Notes under the pieces: generated by a model
What the model was told of the DNA's origin: nothing
Databases searched by the model: none
What the model saw: the letters and a program-made list of their open reading frames with translations, nothing else
Program-made: the position numbers and the translations under genes
From: Lactobacillus sp. ESL0700
GTDB lineage: Bacteria > Bacillota > Bacilli > Lactobacillales > Lactobacillaceae
DNA length: 64,000 bases
Direction: 5' to 3'
NCBI RefSeq assembly: GCF_029392095.1
Contig: NZ_CP113930.1
Coordinates: 1,919,012-1,983,011 of the forward strand
In this document: positions 44,219-52,983 of the stretch, in pieces
How the letters are laid out: every line of letters starts with the position of its first letter
How positions within the stretch are numbered: the first letter of the stretch is position 1

Positions 44219-44905
44219 ATGACAGTTATTGTTTTAAGCGGGCCAATTGGAGCCGGTAAATCCAGTTTAACCAGTATTTTAGCAGATTATTTAGGTACTA
44301 AGCCATTCTACGAAAGCGTCGATAACAACCCTGTTTTGCCGCTTTTTTACGCTGATCCTAAAAAATACGCCTTTTTATTGCAAGTATTTTTCCTAAATAC
44401 ACGTTTTCGCAGTATTAAAGATGCTTTAACAGAAGACAACAATGTTCTAGATCGTTCAATTTATGAAGATGCCCTTTTCTTCCAAATGAATGCTGACATT
44501 GGTCGGGCAACTCAAGAAGAAGTAGACACTTATTATGAATTATTAAACAACATGATGAGTGAGCTTACCCATATGCCAAAGAAGAATCCTGACTTGTTAG
44601 TCCACATCAACGTTTCTTATGACACGATGATCAAGCGAATTCAAAAGCGTGGTCGTCCTTACGAACAGCTTAGTTACGACGCAACGCTTGAAGACTATTA
44701 CAAGCGGCTCTTGCGTTACTACAAGCCATGGTATGACAAGTACGATTATTCACCTAAGATGGAAATTGATGGTGATGCTCTTGACTTTATGACCGATGAG
44801 CAAGCTCGGGCAACAGTTTTAGACCAGATTGTTGCCAAATTAAAAGAAGTTGGCAAATTACCTGAGTCATGGGATAAGCCAACTGACATTAAGATTTCTG
44901 AATAA
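44219..44905 (+). CDS. dgk: Deoxynucleoside kinase, Lactobacillus deoxyguanosine kinase type
   Basis: 228 residues starting [19 protein letters not shown] at the ATG 44219, with AAGGA upstream. A GTG at 44216 is an unlikely alternative. The dNK motifs (P-loop, [27 protein letters not shown] lid) are present. It lies 12 bases after the dak-like gene, consistent with translation coupling and heterodimer assembly. Specificity between deoxyguanosine and deoxyadenosine/deoxycytidine is inferred from gene order. Salvage of purine deoxynucleosides suits the auxotrophic lifestyle. Confidence 0.8.
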   Translation: MTVIVLSGPIGAGKSSLTSILADYLGTKPFYESVDNNPVLPLFYADPKKYAFLLQVFFLNTRFRSIKDALTEDNNVLDRSIYEDALFFQMNADIGRATQEEVDTYYELLNNMMSELTHMPKKNPDLLVHINVSYDTMIKRIQKRGRPYEQLSYDATLEDYYKRLLRYYKPWYDKYDYSPKMEIDGDALDFMTDEQARATVLDQIVAKLKEVGKLPESWDKPTDIKISE

Positions 44906-44921
44906 CTTTAATTATAACTGC

Positions 44922-44949
44922 TTGACTTATCGAATTAAGTGATTATAAT
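44922..44949 (+). promoter_or_regulatory. Promoter of the T-box/amino-acid transporter operon
   Basis: TTGACT (44922-44927), a 16-base spacer and TATAAT (44944-44949). Confidence 0.88.
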
Positions 44950-44965
44950 TAAAAGAAAATTAAAA

Positions 44966-45228
44966 AGGTTATGAGCAGACTAGTAATATTTAGGACTTAC
45001 CAGAGAGTGTCAGTTGCTGTAAAGACATAAAGCGCCTAGTATGAATCACACCTGCGAACCGTTTTTCTAAAAATGTAAGAAATTCCGGCGGTGCCGTTAT
45101 CACTACAGTTTTTCATTCTTGTTAAACTGACCGAGGTTATTTACGTGAGTAAATAGCAAATTAAGGTGGAATCGCGTTAAGTCGTCCTTTTAGATAGAAA
45201 TTATCTAAGAGGGCGGCTTTTTTCTTAC
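44966..45228 (+). promoter_or_regulatory. T-box leader, complete unit (probable His specifier)
   Basis: Stem I is visible: GGTT..GCAG pairs with CTGC.AACC at its base, and ACTAG/CTAGT sits further up. The loop E partners are AGTA on the 5' side and GAA on the 3' side. The apical AGAGAG and GCTGTAA-type loops are present. The specifier region reads GAAT-CAC-A, giving CAC (His). Stem III-like TATTTAC/GTAAATA and the T-box AAGGTGGAATCGCG (45163-45176) follow, then a terminator. The leader makes transcription depend on uncharged tRNA. The His call is by alignment with the general T-box layout, so alternative frames remain possible. Confidence 0.85.
45181..45223 (+). terminator. First T-box terminator
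   Basis: GTCGTCCTTTTAGATA pairs with TTATCTAAGAGGGCGGC, followed by six Ts. It is mutually exclusive with the antiterminator. Confidence 0.88.
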
Positions 45229-45236
45229 AAATTAAG

Positions 45237-45380
45237 AAATTCCGGTAGTCCCGTTATCACTACAGTTAAACTACTTATGCAGTATTTAACTGATTGAGAC
45301 TGTTTGCGTGAGCAAACAGCAAATTGAGGTGGAACCACGATTAAACGTCCTCTTAGACCAACGTCTAAGGGGACGTTTTT
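45237..45380 (+). promoter_or_regulatory. Second, partial T-box module (antiterminator/terminator without stem I)
   Basis: It repeats from AATTCCGG..CCGTTATCACTACAG, through a CAGTTAAA/TTTAACTG hairpin and a CTGTTTGC/GCAAACAG hairpin, to the T-box GAGGTGGAACCACG (45326-45339). It ends in the terminator TAAACGTCC/GGACGTTTTT (45343-45380). A stem I of its own is absent, so tRNA recognition must rely on the upstream module or on the acceptor end only. Confidence 0.8.
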
Positions 45381-45399
45381 ATTATATAAGGAGAATACC

Positions 45400-46041
45400 A
45401 TGAATTACATTAACGCCATCATGCCTTCCCTACTTCAGGGAGCACAAATGACTTTATCACTGTTTTGTTGGACACTTATTATTTCTATTCCCTTAGGAAT
45501 TATCATTAGCTTAGGGCTCATCTCGCATATTAAGCCTTTGCAGCTCTTTTTAAAATTTTATGTTTGGATTATGCGGGGAACGCCATTATTATTACAATTA
45601 ATTTTTGTTTTCTATGGCTTACCAATTATTGGCGTGATTTTTCAGCGCTATGATGCGGCATTATTTGCTTTTATCCTCAACTATGCAGCATATTTTGCAG
45701 AAATTTTTCGGGGCGGCTTTCAAGCTATTCCCGAAGGACAATATGAAAGTGCGCGAGTTTTGCGATTAACTAAGATGCAAACATTAAAGCATATTGTTAT
45801 TCCTCAAGTTGTTAAGATTGTTATCCCATCCATTGGTAACGAGGTTATCAATCTGGTTAAGGATACTTCCCTAGTCTATGTTATTGGCCTTGGTGACCTC
45901 CTAAGAGCCGGCAATGTTGCCACAGCAAGAGATGTCACCCTAGTGCCACTAGTTTTGGTTGGTATCATCTACCTAGCTATGACGGGAATTGCATCTTATC
46001 TTTTGAAGAAAATTGAAAATAGTTATTCTAAATGGAAATAG
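45400..46041 (+). CDS. Polar amino-acid ABC transporter permease
   Basis: 213 residues with five or so transmembrane helices of the HisM/GlnP type. The EAA loop is ESARVLRLTKMQTLKHIVIPQ, and FRGGFQAIPEGQ is typical of the family. AAGGAG precedes the ATG. It is the first gene of a permease-ATPase-lipoprotein operon under T-box control. Histidine is the likely substrate, given the specifier and the known T-box regulation of hisXYZ-like transporters, but the substrate is inferred. Confidence 0.9.
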   Translation: MNYINAIMPSLLQGAQMTLSLFCWTLIISIPLGIIISLGLISHIKPLQLFLKFYVWIMRGTPLLLQLIFVFYGLPIIGVIFQRYDAALFAFILNYAAYFAEIFRGGFQAIPEGQYESARVLRLTKMQTLKHIVIPQVVKIVIPSIGNEVINLVKDTSLVYVIGLGDLLRAGNVATARDVTLVPLVLVGIIYLAMTGIASYLLKKIENSYSKWK

Positions 46042-46055
46042 TTGGAGGCGATTAG

Positions 46056-46709
46056 ATGTTAGAACTTAAAAATATTACCAAGAAATTCGGTCAACGAACA
46101 ATCTTAGATAAAGTCAACTTGACTATCCCTAGCGGGCAAATTTTAGCAATTGTCGGGCCATCTGGAGCTGGGAAAACAACTTTGTTGCGCTGCTTAAGTG
46201 GTCTTGAAACTATCGACTCCGGCAGTTTTTTATGGGATGGTCAAGAATTTAATCCCGCTAATCCAACCGATAGCAGCCAAATAATCGGCGTTGTTTTCCA
46301 AGACTATCAATTATTTCCTAATTTAACTGTATTGGAAAACATCACGTTAGCCCCAACTTTAGCACTCAAAAAAGATAAAGCAGCGGCCGAAAAGCAAGCC
46401 AAGGAACTACTTGAACGTTTAAATTTAACCGGTAAAGAACAGCTCTATCCTGCACAACTCTCTGGTGGACAGCAACAACGAGTTGCCATTGCCCGTGCTT
46501 TAGCCATGAAACCGCAAATTCTTTGTTACGACGAGCCAACTTCTGCTCTTGACCCTGCTTTACGCGGGACGGTTGCTGAAATCATTCTAAAATTAAAGCG
46601 TGAAGAGAACATGACACAAATCATTGTTACTCATGATATGGATTTTGCCAAAGAAGTTGCTGATAAAACCTTTACTGTTACCGATCTCAGCCAAAGGAGG
46701 TCGAGCTAA
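46056..46709 (+). CDS. Polar amino-acid ABC transporter ATPase
   Basis: 217 residues of the GlnQ/HisP type. Walker A is GPSGAGKTTLLR, Q-loop FQDYQLF, signature LSGGQQQRVAIARALAMKP, and Walker B ILCYDEPTSALDPA. It is slightly shorter than typical GlnQ (about 240). GGAGG lies before the ATG. The coding end overlaps the ribosome binding site of the next gene. Confidence 0.92.
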   Translation: MLELKNITKKFGQRTILDKVNLTIPSGQILAIVGPSGAGKTTLLRCLSGLETIDSGSFLWDGQEFNPANPTDSSQIIGVVFQDYQLFPNLTVLENITLAPTLALKKDKAAAEKQAKELLERLNLTGKEQLYPAQLSGGQQQRVAIARALAMKPQILCYDEPTSALDPALRGTVAEIILKLKREENMTQIIVTHDMDFAKEVADKTFTVTDLSQRRSS

Positions 46710-47558
46710 GTGAAACGTAAAAATTTTCTTACCCTTATAATGATTTTCTGCTGTGGGATTTTTCTAACTGGTTGTAGCGGAGTTTCGGTTGGTAAGCGAG
46801 CTAGTCAAACCGACAATTGGCAGCGGCTAGAAAAACGTGGCTACGTAACTATTGGTGTTGATGATACCTTTGTTCCAATGGGATTTCGCCAAAAAAATGG
46901 ACAGTTAATTGGTTATGATGTTGATTTAGCTAAGGCTGTTTTTAAGCAATACGGCATGCGCGTTAGCTTCCAGACAATTGACTGGTCGATGAACACCACA
47001 GAACTCAAAAACGGAACTATTGACTTAATCTGGAACGGTTTTAGCAAGACTCCTGAGCGCAAAGCAAAGGTTGGCTTTAGCAAGACTTACCTGTATAGCG
47101 AGCAATTATTGGTGACTAAACGTAAAAACCACATTAATTCCTATGCTGATATGACTGGAAAAACATTAGGAGCGCAAACTGGGTCTTCTGGATATAACGA
47201 CATTATCAAACAGCCAAAATTGCTTAAAAATCGCATTAAAAATCACGATCCGGTTCTGTATGACTCCTTCACTAATGCTTTTATCGACTTAAATGCCGGT
47301 CGCATTCAGGGATTGCTAATTGACAGCACTTACGCCGACTACTATATTGCACGCCAAAAACACCCAGCTGACTTTACCGTAATTCACGGGCCATTTCCTA
47401 AAGATGCCTTTGGTGTCGGCATGAGAAAAAGCGACATAACTTTGCGGGAAAAAATCAATACTGGGCTTGATAAATTAGCTAAAGATGGCACACTAGCCAA
47501 AATTAATCATAAATGGTTTGGCTCGGCTGCTGATACACCCTTGCTAAAGAAAAATTAG
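46710..47558 (+). CDS. Amino-acid substrate-binding lipoprotein
   Basis: 282 residues with a GTG start nine bases after AAAGGAGG. The signal peptide ends in the lipobox LTGC (residue C about 22), so it is lipid-anchored. The SBP_bac_3 core contains GYVTIGVDDTFVPMGFRQKNGQLIGYDVDLAKAV, DLIWNGFSKTPERK and LGAQTGSSGY. The family binds polar amino acids. It ends convergent with, and overlapping by four bases, the HAD phosphatase gene. Confidence 0.92.
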   Translation: MKRKNFLTLIMIFCCGIFLTGCSGVSVGKRASQTDNWQRLEKRGYVTIGVDDTFVPMGFRQKNGQLIGYDVDLAKAVFKQYGMRVSFQTIDWSMNTTELKNGTIDLIWNGFSKTPERKAKVGFSKTYLYSEQLLVTKRKNHINSYADMTGKTLGAQTGSSGYNDIIKQPKLLKNRIKNHDPVLYDSFTNAFIDLNAGRIQGLLIDSTYADYYIARQKHPADFTVIHGPFPKDAFGVGMRKSDITLREKINTGLDKLAKDGTLAKINHKWFGSAADTPLLKKN

Positions 47559-48349
47559 TCTAACTGCTCCAAAACGTCGGCAATTCCGTCATGATCATTA
47601 TCCTGCGTGATTACTTTAAACTTTGCCTTTAAATCAGCAGGCGCATTAGCCATTAATACTGGATGAGCAACGGTTTCTAGCATTGCTGCATCATTATAAT
47701 TATCGCCAAAAGCCCAGCAGTCAGCTAATTTAACATTAAAATCTTCTGCCAAAATTTTAATGCCATTCCCCTTAGAAACACCGTTAATCATTACTTCAAG
47801 CAAATTTGGTGCAGATTTAACGATATATAATTCTGGATAATTTGCTTTTAATTCCACTTGTTCCTCATCTAACAACTTTGGGTCACCCATAATCAATACT
47901 TTGTGAGCACCCTTAAGCTTTTTGACTTGAGTTAGTGAGCTTGGTGTTGCCTTAACTTTGACGATCTTTTCTTCTTTTTGAACTAATTCGCAATTATTTC
48001 CCGGGAAATAATACCAGTTATAGCCACTATAAACGTTCCAAACAGTTCCGTTATTCTTACGCTCAACATACTGACATATTTCTTCTGCCTGATCGGCAGT
48101 CATAAACTGCGAGTTCAATGGACGACCCATTTCATCTAAAACTAGAGCGCCATTGTAAGCAATGAGCGGACAGCTCTTCATAATTTGTCCAGCTGCTGTC
48201 ATAATTCCTTGTGGCATCCGACCTGATACTGGCACAAAAATATTGCCTTTAATTACCTGTTTGCGAATTGCATCCCGCGTTCTAGGTGTTACTTGCAAGT
48301 CAGAATTGATTAATGTACCGTCAATATCTGAAAAAAGTAGTTTAACCAT
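47555..48349 (-). CDS. Cof-type HAD-IIB hydrolase
   Basis: 264 residues. Motif I is FSDIDGTLINSD (nucleophile Asp), motif II PVSGR, motif III KGNGIKIL and motif IV FGDNYNDAAMLE, with a C2B cap between. These are sugar-phosphate or flavin-phosphate phosphatases of broad specificity. GAGGAG precedes the ATG at 48349. A perfect 18-base palindrome, TTATTTCCCGGGAAATAA, lies inside it at 47994-48011. Confidence 0.9.
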   Translation of the reverse strand: MVKLLFSDIDGTLINSDLQVTPRTRDAIRKQVIKGNIFVPVSGRMPQGIMTAAGQIMKSCPLIAYNGALVLDEMGRPLNSQFMTADQAEEICQYVERKNNGTVWNVYSGYNWYYFPGNNCELVQKEEKIVKVKATPSSLTQVKKLKGAHKVLIMGDPKLLDEEQVELKANYPELYIVKSAPNLLEVMINGVSKGNGIKILAEDFNVKLADCWAFGDNYNDAAMLETVAHPVLMANAPADLKAKFKVITQDNDHDGIADVLEQLD

Positions 48350-48470
48350 AATTTCTCCTCAACTATTTTCTTTAATTAGTAATAATTAAGCTTATTTTAA
48401 CGATTATTACTAGTCTTGGTCAATAACCGTTAATAGACGATAGTTACTCTTCAGTCAATGATTGGTTTTA

Positions 48471-48545
48471 ATAATTCGTGTTTGCAATTATTTTTCAGAG
48501 TGATAGACTTTAATAGTCGAAAGTTAAATTTTAAACACGAACATT
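48471..48545. promoter_or_regulatory. Possible PurR-type boxes upstream of the first NCS2 gene
   Basis: TTCGTGTTT (48475-48483) and AAACACGAA (48533-48541) form an inverted repeat with flanks resembling PurBox AWWWCCGAACWWT, with one mismatch. No purine riboswitch core is seen. Tentative. Confidence 0.32.
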
Positions 48546-48564
48546 AATTTGTGGGAGAGAGATA

Positions 48565-49872
48565 ATGAATTTTATTAAGAGTTATTTTCAGCTCGATAAA
48601 TATAACACTAGCATTAAAGTGGAATTTCTTGCTGGTTTAACTACTTTTATTAGTATGTCATACATCCTTTTTGTTAACCCTAGCGTTTTGGGTGCAAGTG
48701 GCATGAACTCTGGGGCCGTCTTTACCTCAACTGCCTTAGCAAGTGCATTAGGAACAGCAATTATGGGGATTGTTGCCAATTACCCAATTGGTGAAGCACC
48801 AGCCCTTGGAATTAACGCCTTCTTTGCTTACACGGTCTGTGTTGGCATGCATGTTTCATGGGAAACAGCGTTAGCTGCTGTTTTTGTTGCCTCAATCATC
48901 TTCATTTTAATCACTTTGTTTAAATTGCGGGAAAAAATCATCAATGCTATTCCAGCTGACCTGAAATTTGCCATTTCTTCAGGTATCGGCTTGTTTATCG
49001 CCTTTTTAGGAATGCAAGATGGTGGTTTAATTATCGGTAACAAGTCAACCTTAGTTGGTTTAGGATCACTTCACGATCCAGCAGTTTGGATTACCATCTT
49101 TGGCTTGTTAATAACCGTTGTGTTAATGATTTTGAATGTACCCGGTGCTATTTTTATCGGCATGGTATTAGCCGCAATCTTCGGTGTTGCTACCGGACAA
49201 ATCCCGCTGCCAACTAAAGTAATTTCCATGGCGCCAAGTATTGCGCCAACCTTTGGTCAAGCAGTCTTTCACGTTAAAGACATCAATTCGTTGCAAATGT
49301 GGGTTGTTGTATTAACGTTCTTACTAGTTACCTTCTTTGATACTGCCGGTACATTAATCGGACTGGCTCAACAAGCTGGATTTATGAAAGACAACAAGAT
49401 GCCGCGAGTTGGTAGAGCTTTAGCTTCTGACTCAACCGCCATGATGGTTGGTTCTGTCCTAGGGACTTCACCGATTGGTGCCTTTGTTGAATCAAGTGCC
49501 GGAATTGCTGTCGGTGGTCGAACTGGTTTAACTGCTGTCTTTGTCGCAATTTTCTTCTTAATTTCAATGATTTTCAGTCCATTACTTGGGTTATTTACCA
49601 CTCATGTAACAGCACCAGCTTTAATTATTGTTGGTGTTCTAATGGCTCAAAATACGGCTCATATTCATTGGGACAAGATGGAAATTGCCGTACCTGCCTT
49701 CTTGATCTTGATTGGTATGCCCCTAACCTACTCCATTTCCGATGGGTTAGCCTTAGGATTAATCACTTATCCAATCTGCATGGTTGCTGCTAAGCGCGGC
49801 AAGGAAGTTACACCAATGATGTGGATTCTCTTCTTCGTCTTTATTTTCTTCCTTTGGGTACTCAACTTTTAA
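48565..49872 (+). CDS. NCS2/AzgA-like purine permease (copy 1)
   Basis: 435 residues, about 12-14 helices of the AzgA subgroup of NCS2 (adenine, guanine or hypoxanthine:H+ symport). Typical segments are GLTTFISMSYILFVNP, ALGINAFFAYTV, FDTAGTLIGLAQQAG and SSAGIAVGGRTGLTAV. GGGAGAGAG precedes the ATG. It is separated by a terminator from a close paralogue, and together they would serve purine salvage along with the deoxynucleoside kinases nearby. Confidence 0.9.
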   Translation: MNFIKSYFQLDKYNTSIKVEFLAGLTTFISMSYILFVNPSVLGASGMNSGAVFTSTALASALGTAIMGIVANYPIGEAPALGINAFFAYTVCVGMHVSWETALAAVFVASIIFILITLFKLREKIINAIPADLKFAISSGIGLFIAFLGMQDGGLIIGNKSTLVGLGSLHDPAVWITIFGLLITVVLMILNVPGAIFIGMVLAAIFGVATGQIPLPTKVISMAPSIAPTFGQAVFHVKDINSLQMWVVVLTFLLVTFFDTAGTLIGLAQQAGFMKDNKMPRVGRALASDSTAMMVGSVLGTSPIGAFVESSAGIAVGGRTGLTAVFVAIFFLISMIFSPLLGLFTTHVTAPALIIVGVLMAQNTAHIHWDKMEIAVPAFLILIGMPLTYSISDGLALGLITYPICMVAAKRGKEVTPMMWILFFVFIFFLWVLNF

Positions 49873-49891
49873 TTTAATAAAAAATATTATT

Positions 49892-49926
49892 AAAGCCAAA
49901 ATCTGACAGTAGATTTTGGCTTTTTT
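49892..49926 (+). terminator. Terminator between the two NCS2 genes
   Basis: AAGCCAAAATCT/AGATTTTGGCTT with a six-base loop and a T-run. Confidence 0.93.
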
Positions 49927-50028
49927 ACTTCTTATAAAATAAATTTGGCTATATCATGGAAATATAACATGATTTAGTTATATACTAGTTACATTGGTTC
50001 TTTTTAATTTAATATTTTGGAGGAAAAA

Positions 50029-51339
50029 ATGACGACACTAGATAAAGTCTTTCATTTAAACGATGCTCATACCACTGTTAAACGCGAGTTAATCGCTGCA
50101 TTAACCACGTTTGTCAGTCTCTCCTACATCCTTTTTGTTAACCCTAACATTTTACATGCAGCTGGAATCGATAAAGGTGCGGCGTTTACCGTTACCGCGA
50201 TTTCAATAGCTATTGGCTGTTTCATCATGGGCTTAGTTGCCAATTATCCAATTGCCTTAGCACCAACTCTTGGTAGTGCAGCCTTTTTCGCTTACAACGT
50301 CTGCGTTGGCATGCATATCAACTGGCAAACTGCATTAGCTGCCGTTCTAGTTGCATCCGTACTGTTTATCCTGATAACTGTTCTAAAATTACGGGAAATA
50401 GTTGTTGATGCAATTCCGCAAGACATGAAATATGCAATTTCAGCTGGAATTGGCCTCTTCATCGCTTTTATTGGCTTACAAAATGGTAAGTTGATTGTAA
50501 ATAGTGATTCTAACCTTGTGACTTTAGGTAAATTTAATTCACCTGCTGTCTGGATTACCTTGTTTGGGTTAACGCTAACTGTTATCTTAATGGCAATGAA
50601 CATTCCCGGTTCCATTTTTATTGGGATGGTCGTTACCGCTGTATTTGGCATTGTAATTGGTCAAATAGCTTTACCTAAAGCTATCATTTCCAGTGCACCA
50701 AGTATTGCTCCGACCTTCGGCCAAGCAGTTTTTCATTTAAAAGACATTAATACACCGCAACTGTTCATGGTTGTTCTGACCTTCTTGCTAGTTACCTTTT
50801 TTGATACTGCTGGTACCTTAATTGGAATGACTGAGCAAGCAGGAATGGTTGATAAAAACGGTAAAATTCCACGGATTGGTCGCGCATTCTTATCAGATTC
50901 TGCGGCAATGGTTGAAGGTGCTATTCTCGGGACAGCACCACTTGGAACTTCAGTTGAATCAAGTGCTGGTATCGCCATGGGCGGTCGTACCGGATTAACC
51001 GCAATCTTTGTTGGTATTTTATTTTTAATTAGTATGATTTTTAGTCCGCTATTAGCTGTTATTCCAACAACAGTTACTGCACCAGCGTTAATTATTGTTG
51101 GTGTTTTAATGGCTGGCAATTTGAAAAAAATCAATTGGGAAAAATTTGAGATTGCTTTGCCTGCATTCCTGACGGTTGTTGGCATGCCCCTAACTTACAG
51201 TATTTCTGATGGTTTAGCACTAGGCATGATTGCTTATCCGATTACAATGATCGCTTCTAAGCAATCTAAAAAAGTCTCACCAATGATGTACGTACTATTT
51301 GTAATTTTTATCATTTTCTTTTTAGTAACCAATATGTAA
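50029..51339 (+). CDS. NCS2/AzgA-like purine permease (copy 2)
   Basis: 436 residues from the ATG at 50029 (TTTGGAGG site). It shares most family segments with copy 1 (ALTTFVSLSYILFVNP, APTLGSAAFFAYNV, FDTAGTLIGMTEQAG, SSAGIAMGGRTGLTAI) and differs mainly in N-terminal and pore-lining residues (TLGSAAFF against ALGINAFF), which may alter base preference. It has its own promoter region and terminator. The tandem copies suggest duplication followed by specialisation. Confidence 0.9.
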   Translation: MTTLDKVFHLNDAHTTVKRELIAALTTFVSLSYILFVNPNILHAAGIDKGAAFTVTAISIAIGCFIMGLVANYPIALAPTLGSAAFFAYNVCVGMHINWQTALAAVLVASVLFILITVLKLREIVVDAIPQDMKYAISAGIGLFIAFIGLQNGKLIVNSDSNLVTLGKFNSPAVWITLFGLTLTVILMAMNIPGSIFIGMVVTAVFGIVIGQIALPKAIISSAPSIAPTFGQAVFHLKDINTPQLFMVVLTFLLVTFFDTAGTLIGMTEQAGMVDKNGKIPRIGRAFLSDSAAMVEGAILGTAPLGTSVESSAGIAMGGRTGLTAIFVGILFLISMIFSPLLAVIPTTVTAPALIIVGVLMAGNLKKINWEKFEIALPAFLTVVGMPLTYSISDGLALGMIAYPITMIASKQSKKVSPMMYVLFVIFIIFFLVTNM

Positions 51340-51349
51340 TTAAGTAAAC

Positions 51350-51379
51350 CAAAAGCCACCTTTTCAGGTGGCTTTTTTT
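51350..51379. terminator. Terminator after the second NCS2 gene
   Basis: AAAGCCACC/GGTGGCTTT, a six-base loop and a T-run. It may also act on the convergent ClC gene. Confidence 0.93.
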
Positions 51380-51391
51380 GTATCGGCAATT

Positions 51392-52939
51392 TTAACCGTC
51401 ATATTCAACAGCCTGTAGCTGTTTTATCTTTTCATAAACCTGACCACGCTGACCAGCATCAACTTCCAAAATCAAACTATCACCATTGTTGATTTTAGTT
51501 TGACCATTAGGAATCAAATCCCGACCACCGCGATGAATAATTTTAACCAATGTGTGCTGTGGCCACTTGATATCTACTATCTTTCGGTCAACCAAATCAC
51601 TATTTTCATAAACCGAAATCGTCAGCTGGTCGCGCTGTCCTGTTACCTGAGCTGACTTTTTCTTACCCAGCATTGCTTGTGCCAAGCTGTCATAGATCGG
51701 CATCCCGCCGAGCAATTCATCAACTAGCAGCGCCACAAACGAAACCACAGCCAGTGGCATTAGGTGCAATAACGAGCCAACCATTTCCGTAATTAAAATT
51801 ACGGCGGTAAACGGTGCCCGAATAATTGCCGCAAAGTAGCCCGCCATTGCAAAGATGATTAGATTAATCACCAACTTTTGAGGTAATAAATGCAGCTGTA
51901 CCATTGTTAAGCCATAAATAGCACCTATTAGGGCGCCCATCGTCAAAATCGGTAAAAAGATGCCACTTGGCAATCCCGAATCATACGAAACAATTGAAAA
52001 AATAATTCTAACCAAATAGAAAAATAACAGTAATCCAACCATTGACCAGCCAGTTTTGGTGATCATCTTAGGCAAACTAAGGATTAAACGATTACCAGGA
52101 CCAGTAATTAACGGCCAACAATATGCAATTGGAATCAATAAAGCTAGCGGGATCAGACCATACAACCAGTTAGGTAACAGCGTAATTTTCGCATATAATT
52201 TTTTGCAGCTAAATAAGCCTGTTTTATACAAATAACCTAACAATCCTAAAATAATTCCTAAAAATACCAGGTGCCAGTAAAGCAAAATTGGGAACGTATG
52301 GTTATAAGACAGTGCCAGCGCCGCATGCTGACCAAACAAATTGGAAACAACGAAGTCAGCAACCATTGCTCCAGCCAGAGCATTGAGCCACACGCGTTGC
52401 GAAAAATTATGAAACACTTCTTCTAGGACAAACAGGGCACCACTTAGCGGCGCACCAAATGCGGCGGCTAAGCCACTCGCCGCTCCCGTTGCAATTAGGA
52501 CGCGGGCGTTAGTTTTAGTCTGACTGCAGCCCTCGCCGACTCCTTGACCGATAGTTGCCCCTAATTGAAGAGATGGTCCCTCAGGCCCTAGGAACAGGCC
52601 TGTACTAATTACTAAAATTCCACCAATTAATTTGCGCCACAAAATTGGTAGCCACTGGAGTGTCAGATTTCCTTGCAGTTGCAACTTAACCTCAGGAATT
52701 CCAGACCCACCAACATGAGGATATTGTTTAACAAAATAACCAGCTATCATCCCCACTAATGCCAGACCGCAGGCAATGATGGCGAGCCACCAAGCATTGC
52801 TATGTGCTAAATTAAATAATTTCAACCAAAAAGCCGTCATCTTTTCAATTTCTAAGCGAAAGATACCGACAATTATGCCTGTAAATAGTCCCACTAACAG
52901 GGCCTGGCCCAACAATTTTATTTCCGAATGATTGCGCAA
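51392..52939 (-). CDS. ClC-family chloride transporter with TrkA-C domain
   Basis: 515 residues. The ClC signatures are GGSGIPEVKL, GPEGPSLQLGA (with the gating Glu) and SGIFLPILTMG. The C-terminal 70 residues (LTISVYENSDLVDRKIVDI to the end) match a TrkA-C regulatory domain in place of CBS domains. It is probably an H+/Cl- exchanger in acid resistance. TTG start at 52939, with GGGGAG eight bases upstream. Confidence 0.88.
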   Translation of the reverse strand: MRNHSEIKLLGQALLVGLFTGIIVGIFRLEIEKMTAFWLKLFNLAHSNAWWLAIIACGLALVGMIAGYFVKQYPHVGGSGIPEVKLQLQGNLTLQWLPILWRKLIGGILVISTGLFLGPEGPSLQLGATIGQGVGEGCSQTKTNARVLIATGAASGLAAAFGAPLSGALFVLEEVFHNFSQRVWLNALAGAMVADFVVSNLFGQHAALALSYNHTFPILLYWHLVFLGIILGLLGYLYKTGLFSCKKLYAKITLLPNWLYGLIPLALLIPIAYCWPLITGPGNRLILSLPKMITKTGWSMVGLLLFFYLVRIIFSIVSYDSGLPSGIFLPILTMGALIGAIYGLTMVQLHLLPQKLVINLIIFAMAGYFAAIIRAPFTAVILITEMVGSLLHLMPLAVVSFVALLVDELLGGMPIYDSLAQAMLGKKKSAQVTGQRDQLTISVYENSDLVDRKIVDIKWPQHTLVKIIHRGGRDLIPNGQTKINNGDSLILEVDAGQRGQVYEKIKQLQAVEYDG

Positions 52940-52983
52940 AACTTATACTCCCCTATCTAAAACACTCTTTCCATTGTACAACA

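Noticed and set aside
48350..48564. Purine riboswitch upstream of the first NCS2 gene
   Set aside because: The conserved core (TATA..ATATGG, GTCTCTAC) is absent. Only weak PurR-like boxes are seen.
50733..51185. A 150-codon frame opposite the second NCS2 gene
   Set aside because: Mirror of conserved membrane helices. A similar shadow exists opposite the first copy, explained by the paralogy.
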